Assembly: GCF_026309355.1 (NCBI RefSeq)
Contig: NZ_JAPJZK010000001.1
Span: 3,926,501 to 3,990,500 of the forward strand
DNA: 64,000 bases
Direction of reading: 5' to 3'
From: Spartinivicinus marinus
GTDB lineage: Bacteria; Pseudomonadota; Gammaproteobacteria; Pseudomonadales; Zooshikellaceae
The notes beneath the pieces were generated by a model. The model saw only the letters and a program-made list of their open reading frames with translations. It was not told the DNA's origin and made no database searches. Positions within the stretch are counted from its first letter, which is position 1, and every line of letters starts with the position of its first letter. The position numbers were made by a program, and so were the translations under genes. Below are positions 8,254-18,041 of the stretch, one piece after another.

Positions 8254-9035
8254 TGGAATATCTTCAACCAAGGTGACACTGAGTTAGGTAAGCTGCTAAC
8301 CTCTGAGCTATAGCTGTAGTGTCAACTTGTTCTGGCTAAGTCTTGGTGACTTTTGAACCAGTAGGATAATCTTTAATTTTTTGAAATGTCTTAATCAGCT
8401 TTAATCGTATTGGACTCTTACTAAGCTATTCTTTTCAATTACTCTGCTCGTTTTGCTTGCCAATTATATTTACACACAAAATTCACTTGCAAAGCACTAC
8501 CATAACAGGGCATGGCTGCTCGACAAGTAAATGAATGCAAAAAAAGCCCAATACCAACAAACATGGGCTGCTTCCTTTTATTAAATACTACCACCGCCTC
8601 GACCGTTGAAAGTACGCAGGGTACCTTAAAGGAACGGAGATTTAGATGCATTAATTGGTCGAGACTAAAGACGCTTTCTGAAATACTACCTCAATACGTT
8701 GCATATGCCAAGTAATTGGCTTCGATCTATTTGCTTGTTAATTAATAACAGCTGTTTGTTGGTAGTTGAAGAAGGGCTTTAAGCTACTTGATCCAGGTTC
8801 ATTGTTTTGCAAATAGAGTGTCATTAGTAAGCAAAGCCTTTATTCTCATCTACACATTCTATGAAACATGTTTGTTTTATAGACAGTTTGTCTAATAACT
8901 AGCTAGTGTGTGGTTATTTAAGGGTTGTTTCTTATATGCTTGAATAAAAGCTATACAACTTAGAGTTGCTTGCTTCTTAATGAACTTGGCAAATGGCGCT
9001 AAGAGCTAAGGCCTTAGAGCTGAAAAATTGCTAGT
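8254..9035. other. Long intergenic stretch with possible RNA structure
   Basis: About 780 bp with no convincing gene. Two overlapping opposite-strand frames here look like chance. Structure is visible at 8545-8579 (AGCCCA/TGGGCT, 23-nt loop) and 8598-8663 (CTCGACC/GGTCGAG). A palindrome CTAAGGCCTTAG lies at 9006-9017 near the ydbL stop. A small RNA is possible but unproven. Confidence 0.3.
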
Positions 9036-9374
9036 TTACTTTTTGATCCACTTTCCAGCTGCTGATTGAACATATTGCCCTGAAGGTGTTTTGGCTATGG
9101 CTTTTTGTCCTGCAAGTTGACTCACTGCATCAAGTGAAATGCCATTTTGGGTGGCGAGTTGCTTATATTTGGCTTTTCTTTTTGCGTTAATCTGCTTAAC
9201 GATTTGTTTGGCTTCAGGATGGCTCTTTACAAGGCCTAGGTAGCCATTTTGTTGTTCGCCAATGAGCCCCTGTTGTTTGGCTTCTTTTAAGTCTAGAGAC
9301 CAGCTGAAAGGCGAGAATAATACAGCTAGTAGTGTGCATAGTAGCAGAGATTGTTTGATTTTTATTTTATCCAT
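9036..9374 (-). CDS. ydbL: YdbL family protein (DUF1318)
   Basis: Periplasmic protein of 112 aa with a cleavable signal peptide (LLLCTLLAVLFSPFSWS). The mature region has the DUF1318 pattern LKEAKQQGLIGEQQNGYLGL and an AIAKTPSGQYVQ segment. It is the last gene of the ydbH-ynbE-ydbL operon and has a good AGGAG before the ATG. In E. coli YdbL works with YdbH and YnbE, probably as a periplasmic factor that controls YdbH-YnbE assembly. Confidence 0.92.
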   Translation of the reverse strand: MDKIKIKQSLLLCTLLAVLFSPFSWSLDLKEAKQQGLIGEQQNGYLGLVKSHPEAKQIVKQINAKRKAKYKQLATQNGISLDAVSQLAGQKAIAKTPSGQYVQSAAGKWIKK

Positions 9375-9382
9375 GGTGGCTC

Positions 9383-9577
9383 CTAAAATAGCTCACTATC
9401 ATCACTGAACACTTTATCAAGCTCTTTATCCAGCTTAACTTTAATCTCATGTTCAATTTTTACATTTAGATTGATGGTAATTGGTTTCTCGGGTGCTGTT
9501 ACTTGTACTTTTGGGGTGCAAGCCGTCAACAGCAGCACTAAGCCTGGAAGATACCTAAGCTTTATTTGCATAATCAA
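9383..9577 (-). CDS. ynbE: YnbE family lipoprotein
   Basis: A 64-aa lipoprotein with lipobox LLTAC (Cys at about residue 20). The rest is a short beta-prone segment (ITINLNVKIEHEIKVKLD), as in YnbE. The start overlaps the ydbH stop by 4 bp (ATGA). In E. coli YnbE is an outer-membrane lipoprotein that stacks on the C-terminus of YdbH to complete an intermembrane bridge. Size, sequence and operon place all agree. Confidence 0.92.
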   Translation of the reverse strand: MIMQIKLRYLPGLVLLLTACTPKVQVTAPEKPITINLNVKIEHEIKVKLDKELDKVFSDDSELF

Positions 9578-12087
9578 TCCTTGGAAGGTCGTTGGAGTTT
9601 CTTTGTAACATTTTCGCCAATATATTGACCTAATTGAACGCTTTTAATCAACAAATAGATATTTTCTTCCTGTTTATAATTAAAGTGTATGCGTTTTCCC
9701 TGGTAAAAGTCAGGGTTTTTTCCGGCAAGGCTGACGGATAGTACTAAGTCGCCATTGGGTGCCAATGCAACATCACTTTCAAGGCGATCATACTGAAAGT
9801 TTGCTAGAGCAGAAAGGGCGAGTTTTAAGCTTTCATTTGAAGCCGATAAGCTTTCAGTTAGAGATGGCTGGTTTACTTTAATCCAACCAGCGCCTGTAGC
9901 TTGTAGTGTGCCATTGTTGATACTGGGTTTATTATTAACAACTTTGATTGGTAGCTTGCCGTTAATTATACCTGATGCTGTAACCGCAGGCTGTTGCTCT
10001 AAAGCAACTAACTTGGCTAAATCAATCGCTTTTACTGATATTGTTATTTGTTGGTTTGAAAAAGGTATCAAGTTGAGTCTAGGAGCTGTAATGGTACCGC
10101 CAAGCAAATTGGCTTTAAGTTGTTTTAGTTGGATTATAGTTTGGTCTGGCTGACTTAGATTACTATTAAATCTAAGTTGTGTGGATATGGTTTCAATAGG
10201 AATACCTATATCAATGAGCTTTACTTTAAGAGAGTTAGGGTGTGAATTGCTTGAAGTGACATGGTTGTTTTTTACTCGAAACTGTAACTCTCCATTAATG
10301 TTATTTAGGTTGTTTTTTTCATACAGTAGGTTGAATTGATTTAATGTAGATAACATTTTGCCTGATATTAACAGGGGATTAAATAGGACTGTACCTGAGA
10401 AACTGTTGCTAAATTGGCCGCTTTGGATTGATAGCGACGTTGGCCAGTTAGGTATTATTGGAGCTAAATAGTTGGCAAGCTGTGCGGCATCACTGACTTT
10501 TAATTGCCAGTTTATAGCTGCTTGTTGTTCTCCCAGTTGCCATTGTAGCTGCTTTGTTAATGTGGCTGTCTGGTCGATTTGCCAGTTACCTTGATATTCA
10601 GTGAGTTGGTTTATAGTTTTTACTTGGTGCTGGCTAGTTATCTTTGGACTTATTGGCTGGCTAAACAGAGTTGGTTGGTTAAGAGTTAGATCAAAAAGTG
10701 TAGACAATTTAAAACTGCTGTCAGGCTTATTTAAGTCAGTTATATCAGCTGATAATTGTTTAATTAACAGTTGCACTGCATTTGCAGCATAAGGTTCAAA
10801 CTCTGCTGTAGTAAGCGAGGCAGTGGCACTATCTGTTAATTGAAAGCTAATACTATTAGCTGCTAGTTGTATATTACCGTTAAGCTGGCCGTTAAACTGA
10901 TTTGTGCTTTCAGTTGCAGGTGCTAACTGGCCATGTAGTTTCGAGTAGACATGCCACTGAGTGAGTTTATTAGTACTTTCTAGTTGGCTAGTCAATTGCA
11001 GTTGGTATTGAGGATGAGTTAAATTTGTACGACATTCTCCTGATAGATTGGCTTGCTGTTGATTAAATTGATAGATAATTTCTAATGGCGATTGGCAGAA
11101 AAATGTAATCTTTTTTGGAGGGAGGAGTAGAGGCTTAGAGGCATTGTTTGCTCCGTTTGTTTGAGTATTAGGAGCTGATGTGCTGTGGAGGTTTGTTGAG
11201 GGATTATTCCAATGAATGTGGGGTATTAATTTAGCTGTGAAAGTGCCTTGCTGTTGCTGCCAGTTAGCGTCAATTGTAATTTCACCCATTGTCGAAGTTG
11301 CTTGATACTGTATTGTACCATTGCCACTGATTCGTTTTAGTTGGCTTTTGTTTAAGAAATCTGCTGTACGAAAGGATTCAGGTAAATTGAGCTTTAAATT
11401 TGCCGTCAGTTGGCTGTTGTCTGGTGTGAGAAAGGTTAATGGCTCACTTATGTCTAGTAGTGATGTTAATGCAGCAGGAATAACGCTGACTTCGTTAATT
11501 AGTTGGTTATTATCGGTTTGCCACTGGGTATTGATGGTAAGAAAAGTTTGCTCATTATGTGTTAAATGTAGCTTGAATTGCGGGCCTGTTTGACTTTGTT
11601 CTAAATAACTAAATAATGATACTGTTGGATGTTGTCGGCGATCAATTGTGAGGTTACTAATTTTCCAGCTAATGGGAATGCCAAGCAGATCATTGATAGA
11701 CCAGGAGGTAAGAGTCGTATCTTCAGAAGCTGTTGGCTTTAGCGCTTTCAGCTGTTCTAGCTGAAGAGTGCTGTCATTCATTGATATTGTTATTTCTAGT
11801 GGTAGCTGGCTATCTGGTAAAAGGTGTAACGATAGTGTGAGCTGTTCAATTTGGATTAACGGTTGTTTGTCATGGTTGTTAGTGTTTATTAAATCAAGGT
11901 TGTTGATATTTAGTTGAAAAGGCCAGTGGGTAGTAATTTTCTGACTATGGATTTGTAAATCATAAGGGGCAATAAAATAGTTAGTCAGTTTTACTAGCCA
12001 AATAGGTGTTGTTAGCCAAGTAGTTAAAATCAGGCTGAATATTAAAGTTAACAGAATTAACAACCATTTAATGGTTTTTAGTATCAT
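9574..12087 (-). CDS. ydbH: YdbH family AsmA-like intermembrane phospholipid transport protein
   Basis: An 837-aa protein anchored by one N-terminal membrane helix (LLILLTLIFSLILTTWLTTP) with a long beta-rich periplasmic body. The C-terminal third, with GTITAPRLNLIPFSN and GIINGKLPIKVVNNKPSI, matches the YdbH/DctA-like domain. YdbH, TamB and YhdP are AsmA-like bridges that move phospholipids to the outer membrane. The order yecA-like, ydbH, ynbE, ydbL on one strand supports the call. There is a low-complexity N/T/S-rich patch near residues 300-320. Confidence 0.92.
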   Translation of the reverse strand: MILKTIKWLLILLTLIFSLILTTWLTTPIWLVKLTNYFIAPYDLQIHSQKITTHWPFQLNINNLDLINTNNHDKQPLIQIEQLTLSLHLLPDSQLPLEITISMNDSTLQLEQLKALKPTASEDTTLTSWSINDLLGIPISWKISNLTIDRRQHPTVSLFSYLEQSQTGPQFKLHLTHNEQTFLTINTQWQTDNNQLINEVSVIPAALTSLLDISEPLTFLTPDNSQLTANLKLNLPESFRTADFLNKSQLKRISGNGTIQYQATSTMGEITIDANWQQQQGTFTAKLIPHIHWNNPSTNLHSTSAPNTQTNGANNASKPLLLPPKKITFFCQSPLEIIYQFNQQQANLSGECRTNLTHPQYQLQLTSQLESTNKLTQWHVYSKLHGQLAPATESTNQFNGQLNGNIQLAANSISFQLTDSATASLTTAEFEPYAANAVQLLIKQLSADITDLNKPDSSFKLSTLFDLTLNQPTLFSQPISPKITSQHQVKTINQLTEYQGNWQIDQTATLTKQLQWQLGEQQAAINWQLKVSDAAQLANYLAPIIPNWPTSLSIQSGQFSNSFSGTVLFNPLLISGKMLSTLNQFNLLYEKNNLNNINGELQFRVKNNHVTSSNSHPNSLKVKLIDIGIPIETISTQLRFNSNLSQPDQTIIQLKQLKANLLGGTITAPRLNLIPFSNQQITISVKAIDLAKLVALEQQPAVTASGIINGKLPIKVVNNKPSINNGTLQATGAGWIKVNQPSLTESLSASNESLKLALSALANFQYDRLESDVALAPNGDLVLSVSLAGKNPDFYQGKRIHFNYKQEENIYLLIKSVQLGQYIGENVTKKLQRPSKD

Positions 12088-12096
12088 CTATTAGTG

Positions 12097-12744
12097 TTAC
12101 CTGTTTCTGCTGGCTGAAGGCGCTTCGATAGCAGTTATTGCATGGTGTAAGTCTAGGCTGAATCGATTAACCGTATCGATTGCTTCTGGTATTTTAGTCA
12201 GTAATAGTAAGCAAAACTTAGTAAAATTCCCTAAATTATTTTCTTGGCATACTTCTTCAGCTATGGTTTGATCAGCAAAAAAACCTAAGATAAAAACGGC
12301 TGTACTGAAATCTTGGTGATCCTCAGCGGTTAAAAAGCTTCGCCAAAGCTCATAGGTCAATAAATATCCTCTCATAAACCCAAGGCTCCATTGATGGAAA
12401 GATGAGGAGGGTAAAAAGTTACTAATGGCGTTAGCGTCAGGAATACAGTTAATTGGGAGCTGATAGGTTAAGTCTAGTACTTGCTGCTGGGTATGGCTAA
12501 ACAAGTCATCTAGAATGCCAATTAGTTGACAGCTTACTGATGAGGCATCTTGCAACTGTACCTTTGGTAGTACTTGATGTTGCCAGCTATTGCCGATGTG
12601 GCTATCTGGGCAGCAACTAATAGCGAATATAAAACCTTCCAGTTGTGATTGACTCATACAGCCCTCATGTTGAGATAAGTACTTTGTTAGCTGATCTTGT
12701 TGGTGTGAATGTTGGGCTGATGATTTCTTATTGTTGAAAGGCAT
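12097..12744 (-). CDS. YecA/UPF0149 family protein
   Basis: A 215-aa protein with the UPF0149 pattern: SQLEGFIFAISCCPD near residue 35, then WSLGFMRGYLLTYELW near residue 125 and a C-terminal helix set. The SEC-C zinc motif of longer YecA proteins is absent, so it resembles the YgfB-like short form. The family's role is not settled. It is 9 bp upstream of ydbH and probably in the same transcript. Confidence 0.75.
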   Translation of the reverse strand: MPFNNKKSSAQHSHQQDQLTKYLSQHEGCMSQSQLEGFIFAISCCPDSHIGNSWQHQVLPKVQLQDASSVSCQLIGILDDLFSHTQQQVLDLTYQLPINCIPDANAISNFLPSSSFHQWSLGFMRGYLLTYELWRSFLTAEDHQDFSTAVFILGFFADQTIAEEVCQENNLGNFTKFCLLLLTKIPEAIDTVNRFSLDLHHAITAIEAPSASRNR

Positions 12745-13299
12745 AAACTGTAGTGGTACTCAACGGGCCGGTAATTGTCGTAGGGTTGTGGTTAAGGCTT
12801 GGGTTATCAAGGGTGTTTGGTAGATCATATTCTAATATAGATATAACAATATAATCTATATCGTGTGCAAAGTGGTTAGGATTAGAGAGATCATTCTGTT
12901 TGCTGGTGAATAAGACAGCAGTACTGAGGGGTAGTCTCAATAAGTCTATTGTTGTAAATAGTGCAAATAAAATTGTTGTGCTTTGTGAATAACGGCAAGA
13001 AATTGACTGACAATTCAAAAAAATGTCATCTAGTGACCAATAGTAATTATCAATCCTATGTAATAACAAACAAATATACAACAAAGGTTGGTTATTTTCT
13101 GGTAAGCTGCTAATTATTTATATATTTCAGAAGGTAATTACTTAGCAAGTAATTGTAATAGATACTATCTTCTTGATTAATAAAATATTTTATGTTAACA
13201 GGGATTATTGTTAGGGCTTACCCTATTTATTTGTGCATGTTGGCTGTGTTATTGCTAAGAAAGTAGGGAATTAAAGATCCTATTTAAGGAGGTTAAATA
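12745..13299. other. Intergenic, divergent promoter region
   Basis: AT-rich region between the yecA-like gene (minus) and the 57-aa gene (plus). A minus-strand open frame through 12728-13084 starts at TTG without Shine-Dalgarno and is judged spurious. The 13085-13299 part should contain the promoter of the 57-aa gene. Confidence 0.4.
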
Positions 13300-13473
13300 A
13301 TGAAACGACTACAAGCAGACTATCTTGATCCAAATAAAATAGGTGTAGTCGAATACCAGCCAATTGATGCACAAGTAGTAGAAACGGCGGGCTTTCATAA
13401 AATCCGTCGTACTATGCAGAGTTTTAGGCGGCGCTTAGCAAAAAGTCAGGAAGTATTACTAAGGTCTCACTAA
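13300..13473 (+). CDS. Small basic protein (57 aa), unknown
   Basis: Short gene with a near-ideal Shine-Dalgarno AAGGAGGT 6 nt before the ATG. The protein begins MKRLQADYLDPNKIGVVEYQ and ends in an Arg/Lys-rich helix (RRTMQSFRRRLAKSQEVLLR). No signal peptide is present. The basic tail suggests nucleic-acid or ribosome binding, but that is only inference. It lies alone, with 690 bp downstream free of genes. Confidence 0.65.
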   Translation: MKRLQADYLDPNKIGVVEYQPIDAQVVETAGFHKIRRTMQSFRRRLAKSQEVLLRSH

Positions 13474-14168
13474 TATAGGTTAAGCAACTGATAAAGTTGT
13501 CATTGCTTGGAGTGGGTTTTGGTGGTCTGTTAATGGTATTGGTTTGTTAAGAGATCACTAATCAAATCTTTTGGCTATGCTTTTTTATCCTCTTATTTTT
13601 GTCTCGATACAGTTTATGTATTGACTGCTTTTCTCTTGGTATTTTGTCGAAAAACACTTTCAGAGAATCTTTAACATATACCAGTATAGTGACTACATTT
13701 GAATTGTCGTACTAAAGTGGTTGGGTAAAACACAGTTCTAGGGTCGTTCCTTGATTACATTGGTATTTATAAAAGACCACTTTTCCAGAAATATCCCGAA
13801 TGGTGTCGGCGCAAAATTAATTTCCATATTATTAGTGTATTGGTTGGTAGCTTAAAGCTATATTATTTTTCTGCTTAAAGCTAAAAATACTCAATGAGTA
13901 TTCTCCTGTTAATTGTAAGCACACTATACTTTATCAGGTGAAAGATAAAGTTGAAAAAGTTGTATGGATATAAGTAATAGTACTTTTATCTGAATATTTT
14001 TAATTGTGCCAAATAGGAAAAATATACCTAATGTTAGGGTATAGCTAAAAGAGTGTTAGGTAAGGCGATTTATAATTGGTTGGATTGCAATACTAGGCAG
14101 TTATTTTGTTGATCGCTATTTATAAATGCGTTTTTTTCACTCTAAGCGAGATATCATGGAGGATAACT
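13474..14168. other. Intergenic leader of the protease gene
   Basis: AT-rich. The only structure seen is a direct repeat GCTTAAAGCTA at 13850-13860 and 13873-13883 (23-bp period, two helical turns), about 290 bp before the protease start. This could be a tandem regulator site. Confidence 0.3.
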
Positions 14169-16055
14169 GTGAAAATACTTAATCAAAAAAAGCTTGTCTG
14201 TGCAGTATCGGTAGGTGTTATTGGTTTTACTTCGCTACTGCAGGTCGAAGCAAGTCAACAGACCAACGATACTTTTTTTAATCCTTCTCCAATAATAATT
14301 GCAGATCGCGTAGCTACACAGTTAGATGTGATGTCTGATAGCAGTATATCAGAGAGCGGTAGGCTGGTTATAACGGAGCCTAATGCCAGCTTTATTAAAG
14401 TTCACTTCAAGCATTTTAATATTCCTGATGGTAGTTATGTAACAGTTTCTAATCCAGAAGGTACGGAGGTTTACCACTACAGTAATAATCATCGAGATAG
14501 TTTTACTTTTGATATTGAGGCTGGTGAAGATGGAGAGAATACATGGGCTAGTATGTCAGTCAATGGCGATACAGCGATTATTGAGTTTCATAATAATGAT
14601 GATCAAAACAATTGGAATGAACAGAAGCATAAATTAATTATTGGTTCCTATTTAAAAGGTTTTCCGCAAGCAGTAATCGAGTCATTGATCGATAGTACAT
14701 TTTCAACTTGTGGCACTAACCAGCGAAAAGATGCTATCTGCTATAAAGATACATTTCCTGTTGAGTATGAGCGAACCCGGCCAGTAGCCAGGCTGGTGAT
14801 GAGCGGCTCGTTATGTACAGCTTGGCGAGTGGGCTCAGATAACCGGGTATTTACCAATAACCACTGTATGAGTACGCAAAGTAAAGTAGCAGCATCTGAG
14901 GTTTGGTTTAATTATCAGCGTACAGGTTGTGGGGGTGGGAGTATGGCAACTACCACCAAAGTGTCGGGAAAACAAATGTTGAAAACCGACTATACCCTGG
15001 ATTATACCTTGTTTACGGTTGATAACTTCAGCGCAGTAAAAAGTTTTGGCTATTACGGTTTAGATATTAGTGAGCCAGTCAATCAAGAAAGAATTTATAT
15101 TGCTCAGCATGGTTCAGGTAATCCGAAAGAGCTGGCGGTAGAGAGTGATAAAAATACGGGTAACCGTTGTCGAGTAGATGTGCCTTCAGCCAATGGTAGG
15201 GGGCAGGGGACTGATTTGGGGTATTTATGCGATACCATTGGTGGTAGTTCAGGATCACCTGTATTAGCGGCAGATACAAATAAAGCAATTGGTTTGCATC
15301 ATTATGGTGGCTGCCCTAATCAAGGGGTAAAAATCAGTAAAATCTGGCCGCAGGTTTCTCAGTATTTTGATGGTAAGGTGCCTGATGGTGATAATGGTGG
15401 GCCCACTAAAAAACCACCGGTTGCAGGGTTTAACTATCAAGTTACTGGGCTAACGGTTAAGTTTGTTAGTACCAGTAAAGACTCTGATGGCAATATCACT
15501 CGTTACAAATGGAATTTTGGTGATGGTAATACCTCGGCTGCAGCAAATCCTACTCATAAATATGCGAAAGCAGGAACCTACACAGCAACTTTAGCAGTAA
15601 CTGACGATGATGGATTAACGGATCAAGCGCAAAAAGGAGTAACAGTATCCGACAGTAGTGGTGTAGGTGTGTTAGTTAAAGGTAAGCCTATTACTAATTT
15701 GGGAGCTAATAAAGGGCAGTGGAGATACTACAAAATTACTGTACCTGCAGGTGCTAAGAGTTTAGTCATTAAAACAGCTGGTGGTACAGGTGATGGTGAC
15801 TTGTATGTCAATGTAGGCAGTAAACCCAGTTTGTCTAAATACACTTGTCGTCCATATTACTATGGTAATAATGAAACCTGTGAAGTGAGTGCAGTAACTA
15901 AGCAAGTAGAATACTTTGTAGGAATTCATGCTTATGCGAATTATAGCGGTGTTACATTGTCAGCAGACTATCAAGAAAATACTTTTGATGAGACAAATTA
16001 TGATTTAATTAACGAAGATTTTTTTACAGAAGCTGGAGAAGGAATAAAAAAATAA
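14169..16055 (+). CDS. Secreted trypsin-like serine protease with PKD and PPC domains
   Basis: Start chosen at GTG 14169, which has GGAGG 6 nt upstream and yields a normal signal peptide (KKLVCAVSVGVIGFTSLLQV); the frame is open from 14106. Of 628 aa, about 190-375 form the protease domain: His232 in TNNHC, Asp278 in TLDYTLF, Ser361 in IGGSSGSPV. A PKD domain (about 394-480, KWNFGDGNT) and a pre-peptidase C-terminal domain (about 500-605, GDGDLYVNVG) follow, both typical of exported enzymes of marine gammaproteobacteria. It probably digests extracellular protein. Secretion route, likely type II, is inferred. Confidence 0.93.
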   Translation: MKILNQKKLVCAVSVGVIGFTSLLQVEASQQTNDTFFNPSPIIIADRVATQLDVMSDSSISESGRLVITEPNASFIKVHFKHFNIPDGSYVTVSNPEGTEVYHYSNNHRDSFTFDIEAGEDGENTWASMSVNGDTAIIEFHNNDDQNNWNEQKHKLIIGSYLKGFPQAVIESLIDSTFSTCGTNQRKDAICYKDTFPVEYERTRPVARLVMSGSLCTAWRVGSDNRVFTNNHCMSTQSKVAASEVWFNYQRTGCGGGSMATTTKVSGKQMLKTDYTLDYTLFTVDNFSAVKSFGYYGLDISEPVNQERIYIAQHGSGNPKELAVESDKNTGNRCRVDVPSANGRGQGTDLGYLCDTIGGSSGSPVLAADTNKAIGLHHYGGCPNQGVKISKIWPQVSQYFDGKVPDGDNGGPTKKPPVAGFNYQVTGLTVKFVSTSKDSDGNITRYKWNFGDGNTSAAANPTHKYAKAGTYTATLAVTDDDGLTDQAQKGVTVSDSSGVGVLVKGKPITNLGANKGQWRYYKITVPAGAKSLVIKTAGGTGDGDLYVNVGSKPSLSKYTCRPYYYGNNETCEVSAVTKQVEYFVGIHAYANYSGVTLSADYQENTFDETNYDLINEDFFTEAGEGIKK

Positions 16056-16066
16056 ACGATTAAAAA

Positions 16067-16141
16067 TGGCTGGGGTGGCAGGATTCGAACCTGCGCATGA
16101 CGGGATCAAAACCCGTTGCCTTACCGCTTGGCGACACCCCA
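16067..16141 (-). tRNA. tRNA-Gln (anticodon TTG)
   Basis: 75 nt including encoded CCA. Read on the minus strand it starts TGGGGTGTCGCCAAGCGG, has anticodon loop TTTTGAT and ends CCACCCCAGCCA. It is identical to the copy at 19872-19946. Confidence 0.97.
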
Positions 16142-16152
16142 TTAGGAAAATT

Positions 16153-16174
16153 AAAGGAGTCAGTTGACTCCTTT
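16153..16174. other. Hairpin between two tRNA genes
   Basis: AAAGGAGTCA and TGACTCCTTT form a perfect 10-bp stem with a 2-nt loop between tRNA-Met and tRNA-Gln. It may be an RNase processing site in a tRNA-Met/tRNA-Gln precursor, or a partial terminator. Confidence 0.5.
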
Positions 16175-16180
16175 GTAAAC

Positions 16181-16257
16181 TGGTAGCTACGAGTGGATTT
16201 GAACCACTGACCCCAGCATTATGAATGCTGTGCTCTAACCAACTGAGCTACGTAGCC
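16181..16257 (-). tRNA. tRNA-Met, elongator (anticodon CAT)
   Basis: 77 nt with encoded CCA. On the minus strand it begins GGCTACGTAGCTCAGTTGG, has anticodon loop TTCATAA and ends GTAGCTACCA. The paired first acceptor base and lack of the three GC anticodon-stem pairs mark it as elongator, not initiator. Confidence 0.95.
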
Positions 16258-16271
16258 AGGAAGTGCGGCGT

Positions 16272-16317
16272 ATTTTCAGGATTTAGGCCTTTGTTGTCAA
16301 CCCTTTATCCTGAAAAT
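16272..16317. terminator. Stem-loop after ychF
   Basis: ATTTTCAGGAT and ATCCTGAAAAT are perfect 11-bp arms with a 24-nt loop, directly after the ychF stop on the minus strand. The T-tract is short. Confidence 0.45.
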
Positions 16318-16318
16318 T

Positions 16319-17410
16319 TTATACATTAAAGCGGAAGTGAATGACATCGCCATCAGCAACGATATAATCTTTCCCTTCTAAACGCCATTTACCTGCCTCT
16401 TTTGCTCCTTGCTCGCCATTGCAGTCCACATAGTCGTTATATCCAATGACTTCTGCACGAATAAAGCCTTTTTCAAAGTCAGTGTGGATGACACCAGCGG
16501 ATTGTGGAGCTGTAGCACCTACCTTAGTAGTCCAAGCTCTGACCTCTTTAACACCGGCCGTAAAATAGGTTTGTAGCCCTAAAAGCTGGTAACCCGCTCG
16601 AATCACACGATCAAGACCAGCCTCAGTCATGCCAAGGTCAGCTAAAAACTCAGTCTTTTCTTCATCTTCAAGCTCGGCAATTTCCGCTTCTAGCTTGTTG
16701 CAGATAGGAACAACTACTGCCCCTTCATTAGCGGCAATTGATTTAACGGTGTCCAAATGAGGGTTGTCTTCAAAACCATCTTCATCCACATTGGCAATAT
16801 ACATCACTGGTTTTGTTGTTAGCAGATGAAACTGCCTAACTTCAGCTTTTTCGTCATCAGTGAGTGCTAATGATCGAACCGGATGTCCTTCATTAAGGTG
16901 AGGAACCAGCTTTTCAAGTAAAGCTTTTTGTTTGATCGATTCTTTGTCACCACTTTTGGCAACCCGGGCAACTCGTTGTAGTTGTTTTTCAACGCTTTCT
17001 AGGTCTGCCAATGCCAGCTCAGTATTAATTACATCAATATCGGCCGCAGGATTTACCTGGCTGCTGACATGGACCACATTGCTGTCTTCAAAGCAACGAA
17101 CCACATGAGCAATCGCATCAGTCTCTCGAATATTTGCAAGAAACTGGTTACCTAACCCTTCACCCTTAGAAGCCCCTTCAACTAACCCGGCAATATCCAC
17201 AAACTCCATGGTAGTGGCGACTACTTTCTGTGGATTGACGATAGCCGCTAGCTTATCGAGACGGGGGTCTGGCATAGGGACTACGCCGGCATTTGGTTCA
17301 ATGGTGCAAAAAGGAAAGTTTTCTGCGCCAATTCCGGCTTTGGTTAATGCATTGAATAGAGTGGATTTGCCAACATTAGGCAAGCCAACAATACCGCACT
17401 TGAAACCCAT
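16319..17410 (-). CDS. ychF: Ribosome-associated ATPase YchF
   Basis: Obg-family P-loop protein of 363 aa, the usual length. G1 is GLPNVGKST near residues 9-17, G3 is DIAGLVEGA, and G4 is the non-canonical NVDE in YIANVDEDG, which explains ATP rather than GTP preference in this family. A C-terminal TGS-like domain is present. It lies next to pth, as in most gammaproteobacteria, and binds the ribosome during stress responses. Confidence 0.97.
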   Translation of the reverse strand: MGFKCGIVGLPNVGKSTLFNALTKAGIGAENFPFCTIEPNAGVVPMPDPRLDKLAAIVNPQKVVATTMEFVDIAGLVEGASKGEGLGNQFLANIRETDAIAHVVRCFEDSNVVHVSSQVNPAADIDVINTELALADLESVEKQLQRVARVAKSGDKESIKQKALLEKLVPHLNEGHPVRSLALTDDEKAEVRQFHLLTTKPVMYIANVDEDGFEDNPHLDTVKSIAANEGAVVVPICNKLEAEIAELEDEEKTEFLADLGMTEAGLDRVIRAGYQLLGLQTYFTAGVKEVRAWTTKVGATAPQSAGVIHTDFEKGFIRAEVIGYNDYVDCNGEQGAKEAGKWRLEGKDYIVADGDVIHFRFNV

Positions 17411-17432
17411 AATGTGTAAACCTGTTTGTTTT

Positions 17433-18038
17433 TTAGCTGGCTTTAAACGAGTGCAATTGTTGAACGGCTGCTGACCAAGCGCCAGTTAAGGCTTCAGGAA
17501 TGGTGTCTATTGCCGTATTAATAGCATCGTCGATGAGTTGCTGATCTGTCTGAGGAGGCTTGCTAAGCACGTAATTAACCACTTGCTTACTATGGCCTGG
17601 ATGGCCAATTCCAATACGTAAGCGGGCAAAATCACGACAATTGCCAAGTTTAGCAATGATATCTCTTAGCCCGTTATGGCCACCATGACCACCGCCTTGC
17701 TTATAGCGTGCAGTGCCAGGAGGAATATCAAGCTCGTCGTGGGCAACCAGAATGGCTTGGGGAGGGATTTTATAAAAGTTGGCCAGTGTTCCAACCGCTT
17801 GGCCGCTGAGATTCATATAGGTGGTTGGAATCAATAATCGAATAGCTTGCCCGGCAATAGTCACCTGTCCCAGCTCCCCTGAAAACTTTTTGTCAGAACG
17901 GAGGCTGGCGCCATAGCGGCGTGCTAGCATTTCAACAAACATTGCCCCTGCATTGTGCCGAGTATCTTCATACTCAGCACCAGGGTTGCCCAATCCAACA
18001 ACCAGCTGGATGGGCTCGCTTTGTGTTGCTTTCGCCAC
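17433..18038 (-). CDS. pth: Peptidyl-tRNA hydrolase
   Basis: Releases tRNA from peptidyl-tRNA dropped by the ribosome. [17 protein letters not shown] carries the catalytic His at about residue 28, and [10 protein letters not shown] carries the conserved Asp. At 201 aa it is full length. It starts 3 bp after the rplY stop and precedes ychF, so rplY-pth-ychF is one operon. Confidence 0.97.
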   Translation of the reverse strand: MAKATQSEPIQLVVGLGNPGAEYEDTRHNAGAMFVEMLARRYGASLRSDKKFSGELGQVTIAGQAIRLLIPTTYMNLSGQAVGTLANFYKIPPQAILVAHDELDIPPGTARYKQGGGHGGHNGLRDIIAKLGNCRDFARLRIGIGHPGHSKQVVNYVLSKPPQTDQQLIDDAINTAIDTIPEALTGAWSAAVQQLHSFKAS

Positions 18039-18041
18039 GGC

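Noticed and set aside
8439-8715. Two opposite-strand frames of about 70 aa
   Set aside because: They overlap each other, lack ribosome binding sites and have unlikely protein composition.
12728-13084. 118-aa minus-strand open frame
   Set aside because: It starts at TTG without Shine-Dalgarno, overlaps the yecA-like gene start and has no recognisable features.
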